From Dipteris shenzhenensis (taxonomy: Eukaryota > Polypodiophyta > Polypodiopsida > Gleicheniales), in assembly GCA_047967505.1 (NCBI GenBank), contig CM106538.1: 64,000 nt of DNA; one strand, written 5' to 3'. Positions 51,179 through 62,600 of this stretch are shown here, in pieces; the first letter of the stretch is position 1; every line of letters begins with the position of its first letter. Under the pieces are notes generated by a model. That model searched no databases, had not been told where the DNA came from, and saw only the letters and a list, made by a program, of their open reading frames with translations. A program made the position numbers and the translations under genes.

Positions 51179-51970
51179 TCACTGAGACATCGATGGAGAT
51201 CTTGTCGCGGCAAGTAGTTGTCTTCTTGTTGGTAGCACCATTGCTTGAAGTCCTTTGATATCTTTGATTGCAGCAGGTTCTTGTGGAGCTACTCCATTTT
51301 TAGGAGTAGGATGTTGTGTATCTACTACCGAGGTGTACTTGTTGTTGGTGTTGCACGATTGAACATTGCAATCTCCCACATGTACCACTTCTATGATACT
51401 CACCGTAATAAAGTGATATATGTTGTATTCATCAAATGGGAGTAGGATCACAATGTCTCTGAGATCTTTTGTTTTTGTTGGGCCCAAGATTCTGTTGAGA
51501 AAGTTGTTGATGAAGATAATCCGTCGGTCACACTGGAAGGTTCTTGTGGGACTTCCATCATGATGGGCATCATTGGTATGGCTGGTTCTTGCATAGTTTC
51601 CCTAATCATTACCATCAAATTTTTGAGCATGGAAGGTTCTTGTGTGGCTCCCAAAGTGGATTCGGCTTTTGTCTTGGCAAATTCTTGTGTTACTGCCTCT
51701 TTTTTCGAGAAAGATTCTTGTGTAGCTACCATTTGCCTTGAAGATTATGCAGTTAATTCAAAGGCATTTTGGTAGACTAGTGGTCGAGTAGGTTCTTGTG
51801 TTACTATCTCTCTTTTTGAGACAGGTTCTTGTGTAACTACCTGATAGGAGGTAGAGGACATCTATGGTGTGTGATCCTCCTTTATTGGTGCTTTTCCCTT
51901 GTCCTTATGAGTAGGTTCTTGTGGTTCTACCTTTTTCAAGGTAGGTTCTTTTGGTTCTGCTCTCCAATCT
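51179..51970 (-). pseudogene. QEP-repeat region of the minus-strand Gypsy remnant
   Basis: On the minus strand the pentapeptide (A/V)(T/P)QEP or a close variant recurs about ten times between 51,965 and 51,265, for example VVTQEPVSKREIVTQEPT, VATQESFSKKEAVTQEF, GATQEPS, TMQEPA, EVPQEPS and GVAPQEPA. In DNA it is GGTTCTTGTGT.(A/G)CT.CC on the + strand at 30-70 bp intervals. It lies C-terminal to the protease frame. Low-complexity linkers occur in Gypsy polyproteins, but I do not know this one. Confidence 0.6.
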
Positions 51971-52373
51971 TTGCCTTGATTTTTCATAATTGATAGGCCT
52001 GAAGTTGATGTTTGCCTCCCATTTGTTGGTGATGACAAATTTTGAGGCTTTGGTCTCCAATTAGGTTTAATATCCTTGAGTCTCTAGTAGTCTTGTGGTA
52101 ACCCAATGGTATTGTACCTTCCTTTTTGGATGGTTTCATTTGGTTCTTTGATGTTGGGGTTTGTTGTTTACATACTGAGGTGGCTTTTGATGTCAAGATT
52201 TTGTTGGAACCCAAATGTATGATTCACCTTCAAAGTAGCCTTGGGCCTCTAGTAGATCCTTTCGGACCCACACCCCACACTTGCTTGGTTGCTCTTCTTC
52301 TTTGTTTGGATGTTGATGTTGATGCTTGAATGTTGGGCCAGATGGTAGTTTTTAGCACATCTTGTTGGGTTGA

Positions 52374-52934
52374 CTAATCACCAAATAACCCTTTGTGAGT
52401 GTCTTGGATCCAACTTTTACCAAGCATGGCAGCTACCATTAAGGTGCTTATAGGAACTACAAAAAACCTGCAAGGCATAACGTAATTGTCCAATGAAAGA
52501 TTTAACATTAAAGAACCAATAACCTTAATAGAGGTACCCTCTATGGATTGAATTTCACAATCACATACTTCAAGGTGTACCTGGCTAAGATGCTTTAATG
52601 TCTCCCAAGAGATGAGGTTGTGGCTTGCTCTCCAATCTGCCATGGCTTGTATTCGGCATGTTGCACTTGCTGATGTCAGCTCTACCCAAAGTTGAGATGG
52701 AGTCATGTCTATTTCTTTAGGATCAATAAAATTATCAATTGTAGGTTCAACTTGATTAGGTAGTACCACTCTTATGGTGTAAAAAGGAATAATGGTAGTA
52801 GGTTTATCATTGTCAAAGTGCATAAATTGAGTTCCCTTCATACTCAACAGACCTATTGTGGCTAGTGTATGCATCCAATTTAGTGAGTCTTCTAACTTAG
52901 GTATAGGAGCACACCAAAAGTCTTCAAGACACAA
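52374..52934 (-). pseudogene. Gypsy aspartic protease-like domain
   Basis: An open frame of 186 codons on the minus strand. IQAMADWRASHNLISWETLKHL occupies the place of the retropepsin active site (normally VDSGATHNFIS): Asp and SHN.IS are kept, but the Ser/Thr-Gly is replaced by Trp-Arg. Downstream VIGSLMLNLSLDNYVMPCRFFVV and MLGKSWIQDTHKG match the beta-strand and LG..WL....I.D motifs of Gypsy proteases. The upstream 100 residues are linker. Catalysis is unlikely because the D-(S/T)-G triad is broken. Confidence 0.7.
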
Positions 52935-52942
52935 GCATTAGC

Positions 52943-53600
52943 TTAGTTTGTTGACTGGCACTGTGGAAGGTCTTGAACTTGATTGGGAGATTCAACATTC
53001 TCAAGATTAGTGGACTGGGGTGTTACTATTTGCCCATTCATCCAATCACAAAGGTCTCTCCAAAGGGTTGGGTTGCCTCGGAACAATGTTGCAATAGGCA
53101 TCTTCACCTCTATTGATAAAGCTGAGGCTAAACCAGCAATGTCTTGTGGCCGCATGGTTGGCTCCAATCCAATTGATTCTGGCTCCTCAAAACCATAAAA
53201 AGACCTATCATCATCCTCTTTTAAGTGTTGTACGGCGGGTCTTGTTCAAACATCCATCGCTTTAGGGTGGATCCCTCTGTTGAAGGGCATGCCACACCTT
53301 GTTCATCTACCCTTTCAGGTATTTGCAAGGCTTTTGAGGTTCAAGTGGTTATCTCATGTCTTAAATAAATTGTATCAGCACTCATGTTTGCCTTGAGCCT
53401 CTGCTCACATTTCTCTTAGCACTTGTGTACCAATGTCTGTGCCTCCGTGAGACATTGTTTCTCCACCCATGGGTTGGGATATTCACCACCACCATGACCC
53501 TTAGGTGTTGTGGCATGGCCATGGGATGAGGCCCTTGTTGTTTCCTTATTTGCCTCATGTAGGTAGGCTTGTTGCTTACCATTTGAGAAAGTACCACTAG
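52943..53600 (-). pseudogene. Linker between Gypsy gag and protease
   Basis: Frames at 52,943-53,167 (EPTMRPQDIAGLASALSIEV) and 53,382-53,685 are open but unassigned. By position they bridge nucleocapsid and protease of the same minus-strand polyprotein. Confidence 0.4.
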
Positions 53601-54105
53601 AGGAAGATGATGTTGCTAGGGAGGCCGTGTCTTCATATGACCCATCGTGGATGATGACCTTATTGTGTCCCTTCCCATTCTTCATTGCACCCTTGGTGCT
53701 TACTCGTGCTAATTCAGTTGCCTCCCTAGGCTATGACATGCTAGCTTTATCCCTTTTGGCTTGTTTGCAAAACTCTTTATTAAGGGCTTTAGCTTGCAAC
53801 CTTGTGATTACATTCAAGGATAGTGATGACACTTGGCCTCTCTCAATGCTTAACAAGTTAAGGCTTGTGGACTTAGATGGCCTTCTTATCGGGCAATCCT
53901 TAAAAAGATGGTTTGCACCACACCCACTGCATGATGGTGGTGGTGTATCAGATGCTGGTGCACATGTGATCGACTTATTAGATTGCCCCTTATATAGACA
54001 CTCATTGGTTGGGTGTGGCCCTTGACACATATGTCATTGACTTGTGTCTTGGTCAAGTTGTTCCTATCTCCCATTGTTTGAAAAATCGGTGTTGTTTGGT
54101 AGACC
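53600..54105 (-). pseudogene. Gypsy gag C-terminus with two zinc knuckles
   Basis: Reading leftward from 54,105: [19 protein letters not shown] (frame change), CQGPHPTNECLY (first knuckle), then CSGCGANHLFKDCPI (second knuckle, CX2CX3HX4C, about 53,930-53,890). Next come LNLLSIERGQVSSLSLNVITRLQAKAL and KQAKRDKA, a basic tail, and further frames to 53,600. The first knuckle block is shared with 29,280-29,390. In the intact element this is the nucleocapsid. Right of 54,105 the homology is cut by a GA array. Confidence 0.7.
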
Positions 54106-54137
54106 AGGGAGGGAGAGGGGGAGGGAGATGGAGAGAG

Positions 54138-54185
<48 letters not shown>

Positions 54186-54204
54186 GGGGGGTAGGAGAGG
54201 AGAT

Positions 54205-54260
<56 letters not shown>

Positions 54261-54372
54261 GAAAGGGGGATGAGTGGATAGAGGAAGCTGAGAAGAAGAG
54301 AGAGTACATGTGCATTAGAGAGAGGAAAGCAGGAATTCAAAGAGAGAAGAGAGAGAGAAGAGAGAAGAGAGA
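54106..54372 (+). repeat. GA microsatellite cluster with poly-G breaks
   Basis: GA runs at about 54,137-54,184 and 54,207-54,250, each ending in a run of G (GGGGGGG, GGGGGGGGG), then AGAGAAGA-rich DNA. It is followed by ACTCGCCATTTTTGGGCAAG, the same flank as after the GA run at 41,322. Confidence 0.9.
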
Positions 54373-54800
54373 GAGTACACTCGCCATTTTTGGGCAAGCT
54401 CACCAAAATACATCCCCCGTCTGCTGCAAAAAAGGCATTTACTCCAACATGAAAATCTCATCGATGACTATCAGTTCCAGGTCTTCTACATTACAGATAG
54501 AGTTTACTAAGAGTTTGGAGCTTCTCAACAGAGCGGGCTGTATATGTGGATGTAAGAAGGGGTAGATGCAGAGATGAGTGCAAGGTCATCCCTCCAATAG
54601 CATGTGCAGTCCTTCTAGTGTAAGCCAACAGCATTACTCCGTGCATGTTCACATCTGAAGTTTCATTGTATGAGTAGAATTGTAGCAATGTTTACACCGA
54701 TAGCATGAGCATGAAGGTTTTTCTTGTCCGTGTGACTCTAGAAAGTAACTGGTGGAATCGTTCATCTGGTTGTAATCTTTTTTTGATCATGATGTCTTCC
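54373..54800 (+). other. Non-coding stretch starting with a conserved GA-array flank
   Basis: CTCGCCATTTTTGGGCAAGC, then CACCAAAATAC and CCGTCTGCTGC parallels 41,327-41,380. The remainder shows nothing recognisable. Confidence 0.45.
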
Positions 54801-56230
54801 AGAATGATGCTTTGTTGGGAGTTCATGGTTTGAAGCAATTTGTAGTATTTGTTGTTGGGCATGATGCTTTGCTTGTACTATTGTGGTTCATATTGTGATT
54901 GCCTTGCTGTGGATATTGATTTCTATTCTAGGGTTGAATTTGTCCTTGCTCATAGAAGATATGATATTACCAGAGTTCCTGCTTGTAGTGGATTTACTAC
55001 TAGCAGACATGGCTGGGTATGAGCTAATCTTATCAAACATTCCATGGTTTATTTCAATAGTGTCCATGTGGGAATTTTGCCAAGTTGTAAATTCATTGGT
55101 CAGGGCATGCTCTATGCCATGGAATGGTAAGTACAGCATGCATAATTCTCTGTAGTAATTCTTGGGGCTTTTTGATTTGTTGTAATTGTTGAAGCGTATA
55201 ATTCTAGCTCACTTTCTTGTACACCGTTATTTATCAGGAGATTGTGTTTTCACTGGCAAAAGTTGCTAGATATACATGTTCGACTCCTTTTCCGATGGAG
55301 GTATTTTGTCACAATGTCATAAGAGAAGATCTTGGTGTTGCTTGGGTCATTTCCTCAAGTTGTGATCGTATTTTCAGTAATAGTGTGCATTCACTAAGGG
55401 CACTCGTGTCAAGGTAGTAGAATTGTCTAGTTGCCACTTGTGAGAGGGAACGATAGGGATAGGTAAGCAGCTTGTTGTGCACTGATGTGTTGTGTGTTAA
55501 GTATAGCATTTTCAACCTTCCTTATGTGCTCATTTACGGGTGCATTGCTTTGCAGGCTTGCTATAAGAGCATTTCGAATGGCATCATTAGTCTCTTTATT
55601 GATTTTGTCATGTAAGATGTGCATTATGATGCTACTCCATCAGGGTGGAGGACGAATTGAATCTCTGTGTTTGCTTCCCATAGTTTGGATATTGTTGGTT
55701 TAAAGTTGCCGGTGTATGGGGCCCTCCTCAATAAGATTGTTGGTTGGGAGATGACACTTTGTAACAGTAGGATGTATTCCTCATTCAACATTCCAATTTG
55801 TTGGAAGAATGTATAAAAATCAAGTGTCAATGTAGATGGTTATGCCAAGAAATAAAAAATGTGTTCGAGCTTCATTTCATGTGATCTTAAATCTATAGAA
55901 GCTAGAAGCGGTTCCCAAATTTGAGTTTTTACCATGGGGGGACATGGGAAGCCAAACTTGCAAGGTGTGTCTCTTTTTTAACATTTTTCTTGATGTTTAT
56001 GGGTTTGTATGTCTTTTTATGGAAGTCCAAGGAATGAGAGGTCTATTGTGATGTATTTGTCAATGTACGCTTCTATGTCCTCATTGTTTGACGAATCGTA
56101 AGTTGGTGCTGCAACCCTCCACAACAAATCATGGTCATGTTTACCTCTATTTTGGAACTGAGTCACAAAGAAGAAGTCAACGATTGAGCCCAATATAGAA
56201 CTATCACGAGTGACTCCATCAATAAGCTGG
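54800..56230 (-). pseudogene. Helitron Rep/helicase-like remnant
   Basis: Reading leftward from 56,230: FFFVTQFQNRGKHDHDLLWR (56,180-56,115) matches the Helitron-like N-terminal FVxEFQxRGxPHxHxLLW. The HUH pair is kept as H-D-H at 56,139-56,131. It is followed by IEAYIDKYIT and HKHQEKC. FGFPCPPM (about 55,957-55,934) is the RFGFPRPP motif. ISQPTILLRRAPYTGNFKPT and IQFVLHPDGVAS (55,750-55,630) are next. APVNEHIRKVENAILNTQHISAQQAAYLSLSFPLT (about 55,540-55,435) ends with the SAQEAAYRLLSLPL motif. YLDTS and further frames reach about 54,800. Frameshifts and stops throughout; the C-terminal helicase motifs (Walker A) were not found. Confidence 0.85.
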
Positions 56231-56382
56231 AAGTGTATTCTTGATCTATCAATCTACCCAAGTTTATATTACATTCTCGATTTCGGCCTTAGCTAGCAGA
56301 GCAACCATGGTTCGTTTACTCAAATCCCTTCAAGAAAACTTGTTCACTGCTTCTATTGGTCATGAATGATGCACTGCGATGA

Positions 56383-56565
56383 CTGATCAAATTCAGTATA
56401 AGAATGTTCCGCCTATGGGCTACCTAGTGTATGTGATCATAAAGAATGCATTATGATTGATCAACTTTAGTATAGGAATGTTCTGCCTATGGGCTACCTA
56501 GTGTATGTGATCATAAACAATGCATTATGATTGATGAACTTTAGTATAGGAATGTTCTGCTTAGC
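56383..56565 (+). repeat. 74-bp tandem repeat, about 2.4 copies
   Basis: GAATGTTC starts at 56,402, 56,476 and 56,550, an exact 74-bp period. Units contain CGCCTATGGGCTACCTAGTG, TATGTGATCATAAA and ATGCATTATGATTGAT. The first two units differ at only a few positions. Confidence 0.9.
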
Positions 56566-59030
56566 AATAATATTATGATTGATAACTACAATGGTTCACG
56601 GATTTCGATAATATTTTATAAAGGAGCTTTGTTGCGTCATCACTCTATATTAAATTATACTTTGCGGTGAGAAAGAAACACGCGGAGCAATTCCTTCAAT
56701 CTATTGTGAATTAGCTAGTGGGAGTTCGCGTTGATGTGAGAAACGACAGATTTCCTAGGAGTGAGAACATGAAGTAATTGATAGTGTGAACATACGTGAA
56801 AGATTCACGAGCTTTGCTTGAGATGCTGCACTATGGAAAGATACTCCTTCATATTAATCCACTAGCAAACCCAAGTAGACACACGAATAGCGAATTGGCA
56901 CTTTGAAGGATAGCGAATTGGAATGGCAGCATACCTAAAACCACAAATTCAACGTACCTGAAACCACAAATGTGTTTATGTGCTCACGCTTCAATGAGGG
57001 AAGACATTCAACGAGGAACTATACAGGGTCAAAATGGAGATTGCTATGCTCACACTTGAATGAGGGAAGACAAGCTAAGGGAAGGGGTAAAGAGGAGAGT
57101 GATTGCCCCTTTATTTATGAAGGGAGGTGCCCCCTCCCCTCCCCAACATTTGTGAATTCTTTTCAAGTATGCATATTACTTCCTATTACATTTTCCTCAT
57201 TGTTGTGATTTGATATTACAACTTGCTTGCCTATTAACCTTTATTTCCATACATGTGTATGAGCTTGAAATCCAACATATCTCCCTTTCAAGACAACCAA
57301 TTAATATTATTTGTCACATATTCATTTAGACTTGGTACCCTTTTGCTATAGGGTTAGGGTCACTAATACACCTCACATCTACCAACATCTATTCTATCTA
57401 TGACGAATGTTGGAGGACGATTGGAGCAATATTGGTCATTGGATAGAGGAGATTTATAACATTAGGCAGTTGTGTGGACAATTTTGTGGGTAGTTAATAC
57501 ACCCCTTCGTTGCTTCCAGACCTCATTCTGCCTTTTGATCGTGCACAGTTCCTTCATTGAAATAAGAATTTAAAGCCCTGCTACTCTATTTCTTCCACAA
57601 CATCGTCATGTAGCCTAGTGGAAGACCTTGTGAGTGGGTCAAAGATGTCTATAGTTAAAGGCCCCACTTTGCATGAAATATTGAAGCTATCCCTTGGAAC
57701 TTAGCTTAATTGGGCTACTCCACATTTTCACCTAAAAAATCAATTAAATTTTGCATGGAAAAAATAAAGGCCTTTTCTCCTTAGATCAACTTATATGTAA
57801 GGGATAATCTGTTGAGATTAAGGGCCTTTAGAACTTCAGTGGTCACTCTACTATGTTATGTTCATGTACAGAGGGGGCTTTTAAATTCTAGATTACAACA
57901 TGTATATGTAGAGGGGTAAACAATTATACAAAAAAAGAAAAAAATTAATGTAGGGATATCATTAATTTGGGCTTACTCGCATCTATTTATGGGCTTTTAG
58001 AGCACTCTGAGCTTTAGAATAAAGATATAGGAAGTATCGATGAGCAAACTAATGAAGAAGTTATGTGACAATGCCCTAGACCCCCCCATATGGCAACCTC
58101 ATTGGCTACTTCGTGCACTACAAGTGTGATGGTGGGCCCTTGAATACATGTTTAGCAATCTTAGGGTAAGTCGGCACCTAAGTTTAACTTACCAATTATT
58201 AATTAGATTGATGGAAAAGTTAACACATCTCTCCCTTACTTTACCTAAGAAACAAGGTTTACAATTGCTGTAGGGTATGTTAAGAGGGCCCCAACCTTAT
58301 AGTACTTGTCAAAGTGCCTTATGGAAGGCCAAGGTAAGTTGGGGTAAGTAACGGGACAAGGTTATTGCACTGGGGCCATTCACGATTAGCACACAATTTT
58401 ATTTGAGTGTAGCTGGTTTTCACACTGGTTGTGCACCTGAAATGGATAAATTAGTTCACGCAGATTAATTTGCACAGTGAGCTACCAGGAGGTGATCGGA
58501 AGCTGTAGGTGTGGCGTCCTTCTCCGCCTTCCCTCTGCAGCTTCTGCACCAATGAGGTGAGAAGCCTGCACCAATGGCATGGAGGTGCTCGAATTGGTAG
58601 CCTAGAAAATGGAGGTACCAAAGCCAGCAACGTAAGGGCGAAATCAATGTGACCTCCTCATTACGACAGGCAGCCTAGGGAGAGGTTTGGGTTATTTGAG
58701 CTCTCTTTGAGCCACATGTCCCAATTATAAGTCCTTGATTTATGTTTGATCTAAAGGCCTATAACAGTCCTTATAAAATTGACCCAAAATCATAAGCTTT
58801 TGAGAGGAAAAGCCTAGACAGGCTTTTCTATGCTTTCATGCCACAAACTTATATAAGGAGGAGGGAGATCATTCCTCAAACTCAAAGAAGCTTTGTTTTC
58901 TTTACGTGGCCATTGACATCAAGTTGAACTATGCAAACCATAGTGCTTCAAAAACAATAGGTAAGCGTCTCTATTAGCCCAAAGAAACTATTCAAAATTT
59001 CATGTTTTTATGCAAAAATATTTTATGAAG
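56566..59030 (+). other. Non-coding stretch
   Basis: No domain-bearing gene. CACGCTTCAATGAGGGAAGA and CACACTTGAATGAGGGAAGA (56,986 and 57,051) form a small duplication. The frames at 56,972-57,208 and 58,465-58,647 have no family. Confidence 0.4.
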
Positions 59031-59032
59031 CA

Positions 59033-60310
59033 AGTCCGTAGTTTATTGCATTCTTAGAAGAAGGTTTTGTATGTCCGTGTGAAAATTGTGTGTTTGTCAA
59101 TGGTTGTTTATGTCAAAACGTCTTTATATGGGTGTCAAGTGGAAGATCACCTCCATCGTATGATTGGCGGCTCTTCTCCTTGAGGATCCGATTTGCGAAT
59201 GATAGTGCCAAATTACATTATCTGAGTGTCAAGTCACGCGGCCCAACCGAAGTAATGTCGAAGAGGTCAACTAGATTTTATTAGATCAAAGGTGCTATAA
59301 TTTCAGCCGAATTGGCAGGCATTGAAGGCTGATGGAGATCAACCAATTTGAAGGAATAAGTAGCCATAGAGCTCGTTACGAAGAAGGGTGTTGCCCAGCA
59401 AAGCAAAGTTCCAACCTTCATTCTATGGCCCAGCATGTCCGTAGTTTATTGCATTCTTAGAGGAAGGTTTTGTATGTTTGTGTGAAAATTGTGTGTTTGT
59501 CAATGGTTGTTTCTGTCGAAACGTCTTTATATGGGTGTCGAGTGGAAGATCACCTCCACTGTACAATTGGCAGCTCTTCTCCTTGAGGATCAGATTTGCA
59601 AACGATAGTACCAAATTACATTATTTGAGTGTCAAAGTCATTGCGGCCCAACTGAAGTAATCCTGGATGTAGACGACGTCAGAGAGATCAACCAGATTTT
59701 ATGAGATCGTGTGGCGTAAGGTACTGTAATTTCTGCCGAATTGGTCGGCACTGAAGGCTAACAGAGATCATGCAATTTGAAGCGAATTGGTAGGCACTAA
59801 AGGCTGACGAAAATCATGCAATTTGAAGGAATAAGTAACCATAGAGCTCGTTATGCAGAAGGGTGTTGCCCAGCAAAATAGAGGTCCAACCTTCATTCTA
59901 TTGCCTAGCAAGTCCGCAGTTTATTGCGTTCTTAGAAGAAGGTTTTGTATGTCCGTGTGAAAATCATGTGTTTGTCAATGGTTGTTTCTATCGAAACGTC
60001 TTTATATGGGTGTTGAGTGGAAGATCACCTCCACTGTACAATTGGCGGCTCTTCTCCTTGAGGATTAGATTTGCAAACGATAGAACCAAATTACATTATT
60101 TGAGTGTCAAAGTCACTGCGGCCCAATCGAAGTAATCCTGGATGTAAACGAGGTTGGAGAGATCAATTTTATGAGATCGTATGGCGTAAGGTACTGTAAT
60201 TTCTGCCAAATTGGTAGGCACTGAAGGCTGATGGAGATCATGCAATTTGAAGGAATAAGTAACCATAGAGCTCGTTACGCAAAAGGGTGTGGCCCAGCAA
60301 AGCTGAGTTC
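59033..60310 (+). repeat. Three diverged direct repeats of about 400-475 bp
   Basis: Units start GTCCG.AGTTTATTGC at about 59,033, 59,437 and 59,912. Shared order: GAAGGTTTTGTATG, GTGTTTGTCAATGGTTGTTT, AAACGTCTTTATATGGGTG, GGAAGATCACCTCCA, GGCTCTTCTCCTTGAGGAT, AAATTACATTAT, GCGGCCCAA, then GCCGAATTGG.AGGCA..GAAGGCTGA and AAGGAATAAGTA.CCATAGAG. The second unit also contains a small inner duplication (GAATTGG.AGGCACT..AGGCT at 59,738 and 59,785). Each unit keeps an open frame of about 60-90 codons (FVNGC....VFIWV.SGRSPP), with no known domain. Confidence 0.85.
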
Positions 60311-62600
60311 TAACCTTCATTCACTACCTTCCACCCACGTATGAATCCTTCTGCGACAAGTGAGGGGAGTGATGAATTCCTTAGCAACTAATAGACTACA
60401 AGCACTTTGCATTAGAACCACCATCAGACTCCCATTAGATCCATATACAAAGATAGACCCAGACTTGAACTTGTGTAGTTTGCCACACCAAATCGTTCCT
60501 CTACATCTAGTAGGAAAAGTGTTCCAAGACATGTCTTTGTCTTTGTGATATCTTGTAATCGAATTCTTCACCGAACGAGTCTGTCAATCTGTAACACTTC
60601 TCACAATTGACCATCGTACATTGGCAAATCGCAACTTGTACGTAGCTCACCTACATGGCTATGGAGGACGATCACATCTTACAATTGCGCCAACCGACTA
60701 ATGGAATTTTCATCTACAAATGGCTCACTATTTCTATTAACCATTGCGACTAGCTTACACACTTGAATCAATGGCTGGCTCTCATGGCTTCTGCTTCCCG
60801 GATGCGATTAATATATAATGCACCAAACCTGGTAATTCTCCTTTGCGGCTGGTAATGCTTTGAGCCAATCCTACCAAGCTCAAGTAGTCTTCCCTATTAT
60901 AGATGCAAGAAGCAACGCCATGAGACACTAGATATCGTAGCAAAGCAAGGGCCGTTGGGGATATAAATATGAGATGGTCATCGTCACTTACGAGATGCGA
61001 GACTGTTCATGTGTCTGTCGAAGCTATAGATGAGCAATGATCTCTGTTAGGCATAGGATACAATTTTAGCTAAGAATAGAGCTCGCAATACGCTGCCTAG
61101 CCCAGTACCAGGTCGCAGCTACAAAGGAATTGCTATGGCTGGCCTGCTCACCCTTCAAAGTGGATCAAAGTCACCATAGATAGTGCAGAGGTGCTGAAAA
61201 TCATTAAAAGAAGTTGACCTAAGAGGATGTTGAGCCACACTGCCCACGAGTAATGCCCAAGTGACAAAAAATAGATACCCAAAATGGCATGGTTCTAATA
61301 CCATAAGAATTGTGATAGAAGCTGTTTCGCAAGTTCTTGTGATTACTTTGTAGGTAGACATTTGTTGACAAGCAATCTTTACGATGTAACAGCTACAAGT
61401 TGCCGGAAGAATCCCAAGTTTTAGATGTATATTTAAAGACTATAATTAGTTCACAAGTTAGAGAATCCTTTTCTTCTAACGAATTACCAACCCGACATTG
61501 GTCTAACTAGTATGCAATCCACGCATTGCTGCGGGATATAGAGAGGAGCTCCTCTTGGCACATGCATTGATTGGTTCTTAAATTGCTAATCAATTCACCT
61601 TGCATACTTGGATTGATTTTTGAAATCTTGGCTAAGTCTTAACCCATGGCTTTATCTCCTACTTTCCACATGACGCTGGCTAAGTGGAGTGGCTAAGTGG
61701 AGACTGAGAATGTTACGTGCTCTACTTCAAACTTCCTCTAATGATACTTGTATTTTTGTGCTATCCAAAGTCTATTGAACGATCTGAGAATGCTGGAATC
61801 ATCCTGCTCAAGGACACATGCGGATCCTGTCAGGCTCACATTGGCAAGTTTTCGGGATATTGTCTCTCGGTGTTCGACTATGATTATGACTATTGACATT
61901 CAGGTACTCGGCATTATCTCGGCACCCAAGGAAGGGCCCGTTCCCTCAGATTATAACTCTTTGGGGAAGGAAGCGCACCGTCTCCTTGCCCACACTGTGT
62001 GGTTATAATAATTATATTTTCAATTACTCGTCCATTCAAAATTTCTTGTTTACAACATTCCTCTCGTTTAATGCATGTTATCGATGCAAGGGAGCAAGGA
62101 AATCCAAGATGGATGCAAGATTGAAGGATGACTACACCTTTATTCATATGGTTGTAGTCCATGTGACAATATTGTGTAAACTGCAATGAGGATCAGTTAT
62201 TGTATCGCCTTGCTCATGTATTTATTGGACTTCAGCTTCCAAAATATTAGCATCACAAAATCAATAATAAATCACCACCCCTAACATTTGCAGGGAGGAT
62301 CGGGTACTAACGGACCCTATGTCGCGTCTCATGTCCACTATTTTACTCATTTGCTTTTTTCCTTAAAATTTTGATAAAATAGTAGGACTCAGCTTCAATT
62401 ATGAGTTAGTAGTTACATGCTCCACGATGGAAAGGCTGCCTGTCATGCAAATCTAGTTTACGTGCATGAAGTGATGTGCAACGCCCCCAACCATGCACAG
62501 CAGGGCTATGATGGGAATGCATGGTGGCTTGCAAGAGACTAATGGAGTGAAAGATGGTGGTGTTTTGACCTCTTGAATTAGAGGAGCAACCCTAATCCTA
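60311..62600 (+). other. Non-coding stretch
   Basis: No recognisable gene. On the minus strand a TGGTATTAGAACC at about 61,303-61,291 resembles a degenerate primer site but has no LTR or gag beside it. Confidence 0.35.

Noticed and set aside
54044-54565. 173-codon + strand Arg/Glu-rich frame
   Set aside because: Translation of a GA run fused to the antisense of the Gypsy gag.
61291-61303. Minus-strand primer-binding-site-like TGGTATTAGAACC
   Set aside because: Two to three mismatches to the Met-tRNA site, and no LTR or gag motif is readable on either side.
61748-62189. Overlapping frames of 86 and 98 codons
   Set aside because: No domain, no splice signals in phase and no similarity I recognise.
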